Positions 43,505 through 52,333 of a stretch of 64,000 bases of DNA are shown one piece after another. The position numbers and the translations under genes were made by a program. The number at the start of each line of letters is the position of its first letter. Positions within the stretch are counted from its first letter, which is position 1. This stretch comes from Actinomycetota bacterium (GTDB lineage: Bacteria > Actinomycetota > Actinomycetes > Nanopelagicales > Nanopelagicaceae), in NCBI GenBank assembly GCA_947450545.1, contig CANFVU010000004.1:1-64000 (forward strand), given 5' to 3'. Below the pieces are notes generated by a model. The model did not search any database. It saw only the letters and a list, made by a program, of their open reading frames with translations, and had not been told where the DNA came from.

Positions 43505-44880
43505 GTACTAAACGCTTTCACTTCATCGGGATAGGTGGAGCCGGCATGAGCGGCATTGCTCGCATCATGCTTGCACAAGGCCTTCACGTGTCAGGGTCTG
43601 ATGCAAAAGAGAGTGCAGTTACTGCTCAATTACAGACGTTAGGTGCCGACGTTTATCTTGGCCACAGCGGTGTAAATCAAGATGGTGCTGATGTAGTCGT
43701 GGTGTCCTCTGCCATTTCGCCGAACAACCCGGAATTAGTTGCTGCGCAAGCTCGCGGTGCGGAGATCATGCCTCGCGCGCAAGCGCTCGCATTGGTGATG
43801 GCTGGAAAACGTTCCGTTGCAGTAGCAGGGACACATGGAAAAACTACGACGACTTCGATGTTGACTGTTGCGCTTCAAAGAGCTGGAGTGGATCCCTCTT
43901 TTGCAATCGGCGGCGCTATCAACACATCGGGCACAAATGCCCACTTAGGCAGTGGCGATATTTTTGTTGCAGAAGCTGATGAGTCAGATGGATCGTTCCT
44001 TGCTTACAAACCACTTGGCGCAATTATTACCAATCTCGAGCTCGATCACGTTGATCATTTTGCCTCCCTCGATATATTGACCGAAGCATTTTATGAATTT
44101 GTAGCTTCCATTCAAGAAGGTGGATTCCTTGTTGCATGTGGGGATGATGAGAACGTGCGCACACTCTTGGAGAGAATTGAACGAACTGATTTGCGAATTT
44201 CAACGTATGGTTCCAAGCACCCACTCAACGATTACCAGCTCTCTCGCATTCATTTAGAATCAACATCTGGCATAGCGCGAGTCACCCATAAAGGTAAAGT
44301 GTTGGGCGAATTGGAGCTGAGCATTCCAGGTGAACATAACCTCATGAATGCCACCGCAGCGCTTGCCGCCGCACATGCGCTAGGTGTTCAATCGAAGGAT
44401 GTTTTCACAGGGCTTCAGGAATTTAGTGGAGCACGCCGCCGCTTTGAGCTCAAAGGAAGCGTCAATGGAATACGCGTCATTGATGATTACGGGCACCATC
44501 CCACTGAAGTTCGAGTCACTCTAGAAACTGCACGTCGGTATGCAGAATCCGGCCGAGTATTTGTGGTCTTTCAGCCACATCGATTTACCCGCACCCAGAT
44601 GTTTGCCGATGAATTCGGAGCTGCACTCAACTTGGCAGATCAGGTGTATTTGCTTGAAGTGTATGCGGCTAGCGAGAACCCAATTCCCGGAGTCTCATCC
44701 TTATTGATTGCGCGCAATCAAAGTGCAGATAAGTTTCATTACCAACCATCCATGATTGATGTTATTAATGAAATTTCTCAAAAAGTCGAGCCAGGCGATG
44801 TTGTTCTTACGCTTGGTGCAGGAGATGTTAATTCCTTAGGCCCAGTATTGATGACTTCCTTAGGGGAGCGTTTTGCTTAA
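43501..44880 (+). CDS. murC: UDP-MurNAc:L-alanine ligase
   Basis: First amino-acid ligase of the pathway. 459 residues: RFHFIGIGGAGMSGIARIML at the N-terminus, ATP loop AVAGTHGKTTTTSML near 110-124, VAEADESDGSFL, EHNLMNATAALAAAHALG and DDYGHHPTEVRVTL. GTG start overlapping the murG stop. No murB lies beside it, so the UDP-MurNAc reductase is elsewhere. Confidence 0.96.
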   Translation: MSTKRFHFIGIGGAGMSGIARIMLAQGLHVSGSDAKESAVTAQLQTLGADVYLGHSGVNQDGADVVVVSSAISPNNPELVAAQARGAEIMPRAQALALVMAGKRSVAVAGTHGKTTTTSMLTVALQRAGVDPSFAIGGAINTSGTNAHLGSGDIFVAEADESDGSFLAYKPLGAIITNLELDHVDHFASLDILTEAFYEFVASIQEGGFLVACGDDENVRTLLERIERTDLRISTYGSKHPLNDYQLSRIHLESTSGIARVTHKGKVLGELELSIPGEHNLMNATAALAAAHALGVQSKDVFTGLQEFSGARRRFELKGSVNGIRVIDDYGHHPTEVRVTLETARRYAESGRVFVVFQPHRFTRTQMFADEFGAALNLADQVYLLEVYAASENPIPGVSSLLIARNQSADKFHYQPSMIDVINEISQKVEPGDVVLTLGAGDVNSLGPVLMTSLGERFA

Positions 44881-45607
44881 ATTCAAAAGCCCAAAAAATG
44901 GATTACATCTAAAAATTCGGAAGATTAAACACTTCCCGGGAATCTTTCTCGCAGTCGTTCTGCTTGGGCTGCTCACGTATCTCTTAGGATGGTCAACGCT
45001 TTTAGCTGCTCGGACAGTTGTTGTGGATGGAACAACGCGAAGCGAAGAAATCAATGGACAAATTCTCAATTCAGTTTCAAACTTTCATATTGGTGAGCCA
45101 CTGGCAAGAGTCGATGTGCACTCGCTTACGAGAAGAATCTCGCTCCTTGAGTGGGTAGATAAAGCGAGTGTAAAACGTGATTGGTTGCATGGACGGATTC
45201 ACGTCGTAATTCAGGAACGAAATCCGATAGCTCAATTCGTTGATTCGTCAGGATCGTTCAAACTTATCGATAAGAGTGGAGTTGTTTTTACGGCTAAGGG
45301 AGATGGGAAGTACCCGCACATTTCATTTTCTTCGATCAATCCCGAGTTGATTTCCTCAATGGCCATTTTCGTGCAGGCGCTTCATCCGGATTTGATTGAG
45401 AACCTTGAGTCATTGGCGATCCGGTCGACAGATTTTATTCAAAGCCGTCACACTGGGTTGGGTTCTGGACACCTCATTATTCGATGGGGCGATAATTCTG
45501 AAATGGCTACTAAAGATAAAGTTTTACGGGCTTTATTGACACTTCCGGAAAATGCAAAAGCAAAGTTAATTGATCTCTCTTCACCACTCTCTCCAATCGT
45601 TAAGTAG
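44873..45607 (+). CDS. ftsQ: Cell division protein FtsQ (POTRA domain)
   Basis: Bitopic protein of 244 residues: short basic cytoplasmic N-terminus, membrane helix near 23-43, then a POTRA domain (TVVVDGTTRSEEINGQILNSV, PLARVDVHSLTRRISLLEWVDKASVKRDWLHGRIHVVIQERNPIA) and the beta domain. Scaffold of the FtsQLB complex. The TTG start at 44873 is chosen because AGGGGAG precedes it; it overlaps murC by 8 bp. Confidence 0.9.
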   Translation: MLKFKSPKNGLHLKIRKIKHFPGIFLAVVLLGLLTYLLGWSTLLAARTVVVDGTTRSEEINGQILNSVSNFHIGEPLARVDVHSLTRRISLLEWVDKASVKRDWLHGRIHVVIQERNPIAQFVDSSGSFKLIDKSGVVFTAKGDGKYPHISFSSINPELISSMAIFVQALHPDLIENLESLAIRSTDFIQSRHTGLGSGHLIIRWGDNSEMATKDKVLRALLTLPENAKAKLIDLSSPLSPIVK

Positions 45608-45642
45608 CAATTAAATAGCACGAAGAATTATCGTGTCGGTGT

Positions 45643-45671
45643 TTGCGTGGACTTGTTAGCGGTCTTACTTT
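45643..45671 (+). promoter_or_regulatory. ftsZ promoter
   Basis: TTGCGT (45643-45648), 17 bases, TACTTT (45666-45671). The leader would be about 54 bases with GGTGAGGAG before the GTG at 45732. A CACGA/TCGTG hairpin at 45618-45634 lies upstream, just after ftsQ. It allows ftsZ to be expressed apart from the rest of the cluster. Confidence 0.55.
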
Positions 45672-45731
45672 TACGCAACCGAAAAAGCAGAACTTTAAGT
45701 CTCAACTAAAGGCTTAGGGTGAGGAGAAACC

Positions 45732-46895
45732 GTGGCAACACCGCAAAATTATTTAGCAGTCATCAAAGTCGTCGGCATCGGCGGTGGCGGTGTGAATGCT
45801 GTCAATCGCATGATTGAAGCTGGCCTTAAAGGTGTCGAGTTCATTGCTATTAACACTGATGCACAACAACTCATCATGAGTGATGCAGATGTGAAATTAG
45901 ATATTGGAAGAAAATCAACACGTGGTCTTGGAGCAGGTGCTGCACCTGAAGTTGGTCGTCAAGCAGCTCTTGATCACAGTGAAGAGATTGAAGAAGTTTT
46001 GCGCGGTGCAGATATGGTTTTTGTTACCGCAGGGGAAGGTGGCGGTACCGGAACAGGTGGCGCACCAATCGTTGCAAAAATTGCAAAAGACCTTGGCGCA
46101 CTCACAGTTGGTGTTGTTACAAAGCCATTCTCATTTGAAGCAAAGCACCGCACAGTTCAAGCAGAAGAAGGAATCGATAATCTTCGCGTTGAAGTAGATA
46201 CTCTTATTGTTATTCCAAACGATCGCTTGCTTGCAATTTCAGATCGCTCAATCACTGCTGTTGAAGCTTTCCGCAGTGCAGATCAAGTCTTGCTTTCCGG
46301 TGTTCAAGGAATCACTGATCTCATCACAACTCCTGGACTTATCAACCTTGACTTTGCAGATGTAAAGAGCGTGATGGCTGGCGCTGGCTCTGCGCTTATG
46401 GGAATCGGTTCAGCTCGCGGAGAAGGCCGCGCAACTCGCGCAGCTGAGTTAGCGATCGCAAGCCCTCTCCTGGAAGCCTCTATCGATGGTGCTCGCGGCG
46501 TGCTTCTCTCCATCGCCGGTGGATCAGATTTAGGTCTCTTTGAACTTTCTGAAGCAGCTGAAATGGTTGCCAAAGTCGCTCATCCAGATGCCAATATCAT
46601 TTTTGGAACTGTTATCGATGATGCTCTCGGCGATGAAGTTCGTATCACTGTGATTGCAGCTGGCTTTGAAGGGGGAGCGCCAAAGCGCGTTTCAGTCCCT
46701 GTTATTGATGCAGCATCTCTCTCCGGTGAGGCGGATCCAATAGCAAGCAATGACCCCATTGCTGTAGCACTTGATCTTGGAATTAATGAAGATACAGATT
46801 CCATTCCTACATCGACTGCAAGTTCACGCCGTCGCATCACTTTTGAAGAGCTCGTAGCAGAGGATGAGATAGACGTTCCAGATTTCATGAAGTAG
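45732..46895 (+). CDS. ftsZ: Cell division GTPase FtsZ
   Basis: Tubulin-like GTPase forming the Z ring. 387 residues: [19 protein letters not shown], tubulin signature GGGTGTG at 103-109, NTDAQ and the T7-loop region [12 protein letters not shown] variable linker follows from about 320. The C-terminal peptide [10 protein letters not shown] is the actinobacterial binding site for partners such as SepF and FtsW. GTG start with GGTGAGGAG upstream. Confidence 0.98.
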   Translation: MATPQNYLAVIKVVGIGGGGVNAVNRMIEAGLKGVEFIAINTDAQQLIMSDADVKLDIGRKSTRGLGAGAAPEVGRQAALDHSEEIEEVLRGADMVFVTAGEGGGTGTGGAPIVAKIAKDLGALTVGVVTKPFSFEAKHRTVQAEEGIDNLRVEVDTLIVIPNDRLLAISDRSITAVEAFRSADQVLLSGVQGITDLITTPGLINLDFADVKSVMAGAGSALMGIGSARGEGRATRAAELAIASPLLEASIDGARGVLLSIAGGSDLGLFELSEAAEMVAKVAHPDANIIFGTVIDDALGDEVRITVIAAGFEGGAPKRVSVPVIDAASLSGEADPIASNDPIAVALDLGINEDTDSIPTSTASSRRRITFEELVAEDEIDVPDFMK

Positions 46896-46901
46896 AACTT
46901 C

Positions 46902-47549
46902 ATGGCGGGAATTCTCTTTACCTCGGCCCTCTGGGGCAATTTAGGGTTGCGCCTGGGTGATGGTGAGTCAGATGTTCTTGATCGCCGAGAAAATCTACGA
47001 CAATCCCTCTCATTGCCTGCGCTTGTTTTCATGAATCAAACACATTCCAGCGATGTGGTGCAGGTAAGCAGTTCTGATTCAACAGTTGATGCAGATGCAA
47101 TCTTCACAACTGAAAAAGGATTGGGATTGGCTGTTCTTGTTGGTGATTGCGTTCCCATCTTGTTGAAATCTAAAGATGTTGTTGCTGCGGTTCATGCCGG
47201 TCGTATTGGAATGACAAATGGAATAGTTGAGAAAACAATCTCAGCAATGCGCAATCTAGGTTCATCAGATATTGAAGCTATCTTGGGACCATCAATCTGC
47301 TCTGATTGTTATGAGGTTTCTGCGCAGATGTATCACGAAATCATTGCCGACCACCCAGAGTCTGCAACTAAGGATGTAAAGCGCTCCCTCAATCTTCAGA
47401 TGGGTATCGCTGCGCAACTCACTGACCTCGGAGTTGAAACTTTGAATTTAGGAATTTGCACTCGAGAACATAGCGAATTTTTCTCACACAGGAGATCACA
47501 ATTTGAAGGCAGCCCAGAAGGGCGTCAAGTCGGAGTAATTTCCTTATGA
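46902..47549 (+). CDS. pgeF: Peptidoglycan editing factor PgeF (YfiH/multicopper laccase-domain family)
   Basis: 215-residue protein with the family's metal or nucleoside site residues: NQTHSSDVVQV, AVLVGDCVPILL, AVHAGRIGMTNG and GPSICSDCYEVS. Members remove wrongly inserted L-Ser from UDP-MurNAc precursors or split purine nucleosides. Its place directly after ftsZ (6 bases) is conserved in actinobacteria. It overlaps the next gene by 4 bp. Confidence 0.88.
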   Translation: MAGILFTSALWGNLGLRLGDGESDVLDRRENLRQSLSLPALVFMNQTHSSDVVQVSSSDSTVDADAIFTTEKGLGLAVLVGDCVPILLKSKDVVAAVHAGRIGMTNGIVEKTISAMRNLGSSDIEAILGPSICSDCYEVSAQMYHEIIADHPESATKDVKRSLNLQMGIAAQLTDLGVETLNLGICTREHSEFFSHRRSQFEGSPEGRQVGVISL

Positions 47550-48211
47550 CGATAGACCGAAAGAGCGAACTTGCTGCCAAGCTGCTCGATATAGAGAAGC
47601 GCATATCAAGAGCGGTGAACGAAGCAGGACGTAGCCGAGAAGAGATCACTCTTGTCGTCGTCACTAAGACATTTCCACTCGCCGATGCGCAGCTTCTCTA
47701 TGAACTTGGCATCAGAGATTTCGGTGAAAATCGGGATCAAGAGGGAGCAATGAAAGCGCCGCAGCTTCCAGCCGATGCCCGTTGGCATTTTCAAGGCCAG
47801 ATTCAAAGTAGAAAAATTACCTCTATCTGTGAGTGGGCCGATGTTGTGCACTCTTTGGATTCACTCGACCATGCGGCAAAGATTGCCCAACGACCACATG
47901 CGGGGAATCGAGAATATTTCCTTCAAGTCAATGTAGAAGAGGGTGCAGAACATCGAGGGGGAATCTCACCACGGGATATCCCTGATTTCATTGAAAAATC
48001 TCCATTGACCGTGAGCGGATTGATGGTGGTCGCTCCTCTCAACGAAGATCCACTCCCAACATTTCATCTTCTCGCTGCACTTGGCCGAGAAGTGAATCTT
48101 CCTTATCTCTCCATGGGAATGAGTGGGGATTTTGAAGAGGCGATTTCTGCTGGTGCGACACATATCCGCGTAGGCAGCTCAATCCTAGGTTCGCGCCCTC
48201 CACTCACCTAA
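47546..48211 (+). CDS. YggS-family pyridoxal-phosphate homeostasis protein
   Basis: 221-residue single-domain TIM-barrel protein of the PLP-binding protein family. The cofactor lysine is in LVVVTKTFP near residue 36, with IRDFGENRDQEGAMK, WHFQGQIQSRK and LSMGMSGDFEEAISAGATHIRVGSSILG. It balances free B6 vitamers in the cell. In actinobacteria and Gram-positive bacteria it lies between ftsZ and sepF, as here. Confidence 0.93.
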   Translation: MTIDRKSELAAKLLDIEKRISRAVNEAGRSREEITLVVVTKTFPLADAQLLYELGIRDFGENRDQEGAMKAPQLPADARWHFQGQIQSRKITSICEWADVVHSLDSLDHAAKIAQRPHAGNREYFLQVNVEEGAEHRGGISPRDIPDFIEKSPLTVSGLMVVAPLNEDPLPTFHLLAALGREVNLPYLSMGMSGDFEEAISAGATHIRVGSSILGSRPPLT

Positions 48212-48214
48212 AAT
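48209..48214 (+). promoter_or_regulatory. -10 element of sepF, leaderless type
   Basis: TAAAAT, then TCTCGT and the ATG at 48221. The box overlaps the stop codon of the YggS-family gene. Near-consensus hexamer, 6-base gap, no Shine-Dalgarno sequence. Inference. Confidence 0.5.
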
Positions 48215-48220
48215 TCTCGT

Positions 48221-48724
48221 ATGGCTAATGCATTTAAGCGCGTCGCAAATTATCTCGGTCTCGTTGATGACGAAGATGACCTACAACCAGTAGTGGAAGC
48301 TCAACAACCACTTCGCCCAACACGATCTGTTCGCTCAATCCCAGCAGCGCAAACAGAGACACCAACATGGGCGCCACCAACTGCGAAAGTAACTCCAGCT
48401 CAACCTGCACAACAGATGCACGCTGTACAAACGGAGTTGCCAGTCATCGATCAAATTTTCACCATTCACCCACGTTTCTACAACGAGGCACGTACCGTTG
48501 GCGAAAAGTATCGCCAAGGCCAACCAGTTCTTATGAACTTGAGCGATATGGAAGAGTCAGAGCGCAAGCGCCTCGTTGATTTCGCATCCGGTCTTGTCTT
48601 TGGTCACTTCGGAAGTATTGAACGCGTTACCTCAAAAGTCTTTCTTTTGACTCCGCCAAATGTGCGTGTATCAACAGAAGGAAAAGTTGCAGCAACTGAG
48701 GCAAGTTTCTTTAATCAATCCTGA
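48221..48724 (+). CDS. sepF: Cell division protein SepF
   Basis: Membrane anchor of the Z ring in actinobacteria. 167 residues: N-terminal amphipathic helix (ANAFKRVANYLGLV) for membrane binding, a proline/glutamine-rich linker to about 75, and the SepF core (IHPRFYNEARTVGEKYRQGQPVLMNLSDMEESERKRLVDFASGLVFGHFGSIERVTSKVFLLTPPNV). The stop and the yggT start overlap by one base (TGATG). Confidence 0.95.
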   Translation: MANAFKRVANYLGLVDDEDDLQPVVEAQQPLRPTRSVRSIPAAQTETPTWAPPTAKVTPAQPAQQMHAVQTELPVIDQIFTIHPRFYNEARTVGEKYRQGQPVLMNLSDMEESERKRLVDFASGLVFGHFGSIERVTSKVFLLTPPNVRVSTEGKVAATEASFFNQS

Positions 48725-49011
48725 TGATCAGTATCGGCGGGATACTTAATAGTCTCCTACAGTTTTTCCTTTTAGCGCTCTTCGGGCGATTGATTCTCGA
48801 TTATGTTCGCATGTTCGCTCATAATTGGCGCCCACGTGGAGTGGTTCTCTTTATTGCAGAACTTATATACGGAATCACTGATCCTGTAATGAAAGTTGCT
48901 AGACGGCTAATTCCACCGCTACGTCTTGGTGCAGTATCGATTGATCTCTCTTTTATTATCGTCTTCTTCGCTGTGCAGATACTTTCACAGCTCACCCATT
49001 TAATCCCTTAA
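48724..49011 (+). CDS. YggT-family membrane protein
   Basis: 95 residues with two membrane helices (about 8-26 and 72-92) and the family segment YGITDPVMKVARRLIPPLRLGAVSIDLSFIIVFFAVQIL. YggT/YlmG proteins are always near sepF and take part in division or membrane organisation. In most actinobacteria divIVA follows; here the next gene is ileS on the opposite strand, 14 bases on. Confidence 0.9.
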   Translation: MISIGGILNSLLQFFLLALFGRLILDYVRMFAHNWRPRGVVLFIAELIYGITDPVMKVARRLIPPLRLGAVSIDLSFIIVFFAVQILSQLTHLIP

Positions 49012-49025
49012 TAAATTTTCAAGGT

Positions 49026-52000
49026 TTACCGAGTTAATTTAAGGGCAAGACCAATCTCGCTATCACCGCTTGAAAGCGTTGCATCGTGCTCAATGGACGT
49101 TGCAAGAACCTCATCCGAAATCAGCTGATGTGAAGAACCAATGGCATCTGCAATCTCTTGAGGCCCATTCCACTCCACCTTAATTCTGTCGCTAATATCA
49201 AAACCTGAGTTCTTTCGCTCCTCTTGAATAGCGCGAATAACTTCACGGACCAATCCAGCTTGGATAAGAGCAGGAGAGAGTTCTAAATCCAGAGCGACGC
49301 TTTCGCCAGAGTGGCTTGCTACAGACCAACCTGATTTAGGAGTCTCGGTCACGACTAAATCATCGATGGTGATATCCGCAGTAAGTGAGTTGCCATCCTT
49401 GGTGTAAGCAAGTGAATGGCTTGAATTGGCACGCAAATCTTTCACGAGGGCAGTCGCATCTGTTGCTCCGATAGCTGAAGCAATCGCTTGTACATCTGCA
49501 CCATAACGTGACCCGATAGCTCGGAAATTTGCTTTAATCGAAATATCAACAAGATCGCCACCAGCGGAAGAGAGTTCATCCATATTCAAAACGTTGAGCT
49601 CTTCGGAAATATGAGTGCGAATTTCCTCATCCATCTTCTCCCACCCTTGGGCAGAGACAAGTGCGCGCGCCAATGGTTGGCGAATCTTGATCTTCGATTC
49701 TGCGCGAGCTGCGCGTCCGAGTTCGACCAAGCGACGTGAGAGTGAAACTGATGCTGAAAGTTTTTCGTCAATACGTGATGTATTGGCTGCAGGGAATTGT
49801 GCGAGGTGAACTGATTCCATTTCGCTTGGCTCAGCTACACGAACTAGCTCTTGCCAGACATGTTCAGTGATGAAGGGAACCATCGGTGCCATGAGTTGAG
49901 TCAATACTTTGAGAGATGTGTACAGGGTTGAGAGAGCTGAAAGATCTCCATCCCAGAAGCGCCGACGAGAACGACGTACATACCAATTGGATAAATCGTC
50001 GATGAATTGAGCCAGAATCCGACCAGCTTCTTGAGAATCGAAATCCTCGTAAGCGCTCTCTACTTTTCGAGTTAAATCATTGAGCTCCGAGAGAATCCAA
50101 CGATCCATCGTTGCGCTTGGATCAGCAACCAGTGAATCGACTGTGAAATGTGAAGCTTTCGCATAGAGAGTGAAGAAAGAGACGGTATTCCAATAAGTAA
50201 GGAGAGTCTTGCGAACAACATCGGAAAGCGCGTCGTGCCCAACTCGGCGAGCACTCCACGGTGATCCTGCAGCGAGCATGTACCAACGAACTGCATCGGC
50301 GCCATGTTGATCCATGAGCGAAATAGGTTCAAGAACATTTCCCAAATGCTTGCTCATCTTTCGACCATCTTTATCCAAGATATGGCCGAGGCAGAGGACG
50401 GTCTTGTACGAACTCTCATCGAAGACCAAAGTTCCGATGGTCATCAAGGTATAGAACCAACCACGTGTTTGATCAATCGCTTCGCAAATGAAATCTGCTG
50501 GATATGCAGCAGCAAATTTTTCTGCTGATCCTTCTTTATGAGGGTAGCCCCATTGAGCAAATGGCATTGCACCAGAGTCATACCAACAATCGATGACTTC
50601 AGGCACTCGAACCATTGTTTGCGAGCAACCAGCTTCAGTACATGGGAAAGTTATGTCATCGACAAATGGTCGGTGAGGATCTGTGTTGCGCACATCTTTA
50701 CCAGACAGAGTCGAGAGTTCAGCTAGCGAAGCAATGCAATAGAGATGGTCATCGCTACAACGCCAAATTGGAAGTGGAGTACCCCAGTAACGATTGCGAG
50801 AAAGAGCCCAGTCAATATTGTTATTGAGCCAATCTCCGTAACGTCCCGTCTTGATGGTGCCTGGGTGCCAATCGGTTTTTTCGTTTTCGCGAATGAGCTC
50901 ATCTTTAATAGCTGTCGTGCGGATATACCAAGAAGGTTGTGCGTAATAGAGAAGTGCAGTGTGGCAACGCCAACAATGAGGGTAGGAGTGCTCGTACTGA
51001 AGTTGCTTAAATAGGAGACCGCGAGATTTCATATCTTTAATAAGAGCTTTATCAGCTTCCTTGAAGAAGACGCCTCCAACAAGAGGAACGTTTGGAAGGA
51101 AAGTTCCGTCCGGTGCCACTGGATTTACGACAGGCAATCCGTAGCGGCGACACACTTGTAAATCGTCAGCTCCAAATGCAGGGGATTGGTGAACTAAACC
51201 AGTTCCATCTTCAATGGTGACGTAGTCAGCAAGGACAATGAAATGTGAATCTGGAATCTCAACAAAATCAAAAGGACGCGTGTACGTAATCTTTTCAAGA
51301 TCTTTGCCTTGGAAAGTTGCAACAATGGTGCGCTCTTCTCCGAGGATATGAGCAAGATTTGAAGCGATAACCAGACGTTCGGACTTCTCGTCAGTCACAA
51401 CCTCAACAACTTGATATTCAACTTCTGGATTAACAGCAATAGCGGTGTTGGAAACTAAGGTCCATGGAGTTGTAGTCCAGACTAGGAATGAAGCGCCTAA
51501 ATCTGCAATTGCACCAGATGTTGCAGGAAAGCGAACATAGACTGAAGGATCAACAATCGTTTCATAACCTTGTGCTAATTCGTGATCCGAAAGCCCCGTT
51601 CCACATCGAGGACAGTATGGAGCAACTCGATGATCTTGAACGAGAAGACCTTTCCTCCAAATTTGCTGAAGTGACCACCAAACGCTCTCAACATATTCAG
51701 GAGACATCGTCCAATACGCTTCATCAAAATCCACCCAGAAACCCATTCGACGAGTCATCTTGGTGAATTCATCGACGTGACGTTGTACAGATGTACGACA
51801 TTTATCGTTGAATTCAGCAATACCGAATTTTTCAATATCGCCCTTGCCGCTAAAGCCCAACTCTTTCTCGACTGCAATTTCAACAGGAAGACCGTGACAA
51901 TCCCATCCTGCTTTACGGATAACTTGTTTACCCTTCATTGTTTGGAATCGAGGGAAAGCATCCTTGAAAACGCGCGCTTCAATGTGGTGAGTCCCTGGTA

Positions 52001-52163
52001 CGCCATTAGCTGTTGGGGGACCTTCAAAGAATGTCCAATTATCGGAGCCTTCACCGGCAGCAACGCTCTTATGAAAAATTTCTTGAGTTTCCCAGAAAGA
52101 GAGAATGGAGTGCTCGGTGGCGGGCAGGTCGATCTGCGGGGAGAGCGCCTTAAACTGCGTCAC
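49026..52163 (-). CDS. ileS: Isoleucyl-tRNA synthetase
   Basis: Class I synthetase of 1045 residues. The HIGH-type site is in GPPTANGVPGTHHIEARVFKD near 48-68, WDCHGLPVEIAVEKELG follows, the editing domain comes after about 185, and the second site is GRKMSKHLGN near 600. Length and motifs match the actinobacterial form. GTG start with AGAGGAG upstream. I looked for a T-box leader, which some actinobacterial ileS genes have, and found none. Confidence 0.97.
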   Translation of the reverse strand: MTQFKALSPQIDLPATEHSILSFWETQEIFHKSVAAGEGSDNWTFFEGPPTANGVPGTHHIEARVFKDAFPRFQTMKGKQVIRKAGWDCHGLPVEIAVEKELGFSGKGDIEKFGIAEFNDKCRTSVQRHVDEFTKMTRRMGFWVDFDEAYWTMSPEYVESVWWSLQQIWRKGLLVQDHRVAPYCPRCGTGLSDHELAQGYETIVDPSVYVRFPATSGAIADLGASFLVWTTTPWTLVSNTAIAVNPEVEYQVVEVVTDEKSERLVIASNLAHILGEERTIVATFQGKDLEKITYTRPFDFVEIPDSHFIVLADYVTIEDGTGLVHQSPAFGADDLQVCRRYGLPVVNPVAPDGTFLPNVPLVGGVFFKEADKALIKDMKSRGLLFKQLQYEHSYPHCWRCHTALLYYAQPSWYIRTTAIKDELIRENEKTDWHPGTIKTGRYGDWLNNNIDWALSRNRYWGTPLPIWRCSDDHLYCIASLAELSTLSGKDVRNTDPHRPFVDDITFPCTEAGCSQTMVRVPEVIDCWYDSGAMPFAQWGYPHKEGSAEKFAAAYPADFICEAIDQTRGWFYTLMTIGTLVFDESSYKTVLCLGHILDKDGRKMSKHLGNVLEPISLMDQHGADAVRWYMLAAGSPWSARRVGHDALSDVVRKTLLTYWNTVSFFTLYAKASHFTVDSLVADPSATMDRWILSELNDLTRKVESAYEDFDSQEAGRILAQFIDDLSNWYVRRSRRRFWDGDLSALSTLYTSLKVLTQLMAPMVPFITEHVWQELVRVAEPSEMESVHLAQFPAANTSRIDEKLSASVSLSRRLVELGRAARAESKIKIRQPLARALVSAQGWEKMDEEIRTHISEELNVLNMDELSSAGGDLVDISIKANFRAIGSRYGADVQAIASAIGATDATALVKDLRANSSHSLAYTKDGNSLTADITIDDLVVTETPKSGWSVASHSGESVALDLELSPALIQAGLVREVIRAIQEERKNSGFDISDRIKVEWNGPQEIADAIGSSHQLISDEVLATSIEHDATLSSGDSEIGLALKLTR

Positions 52164-52214
52164 AGATCAACTCCTCTTTATTCAATGTACTCGCCAATGT
52201 GAGCGTAAGCGGCG

Positions 52215-52220
52215 ATTCTA
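52215..52220 (-). promoter_or_regulatory. -10 element of ileS
   Basis: TAGAAT on the minus strand, about 52 bases before the GTG at 52163. Without a clear -35. The 170-base gap 52164-52333 also holds two short GC-rich inverted repeats (GCGGC/GCCGC at 52263-52274, CGGG/CCCG just after) of unknown role. Confidence 0.35.
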
Positions 52221-52333
52221 GCGTGGCTGAGTTGGAGTTTAGACGCGAGAAGTCTTAGCCTTGCGGCTTGCCGCGGGTGAGTCCCGGGTTAATGATTCTG
52301 AGTTAAATATTGAGAGATTTAGAGGAGCCAGCT

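Noticed and set aside
52164-52333. T-box leader for ileS
   Set aside because: The conserved antiterminator core (AGGGTGGAACCGCG-like) and a specifier loop are not seen on the minus strand; only short GC-rich inverted repeats are present.
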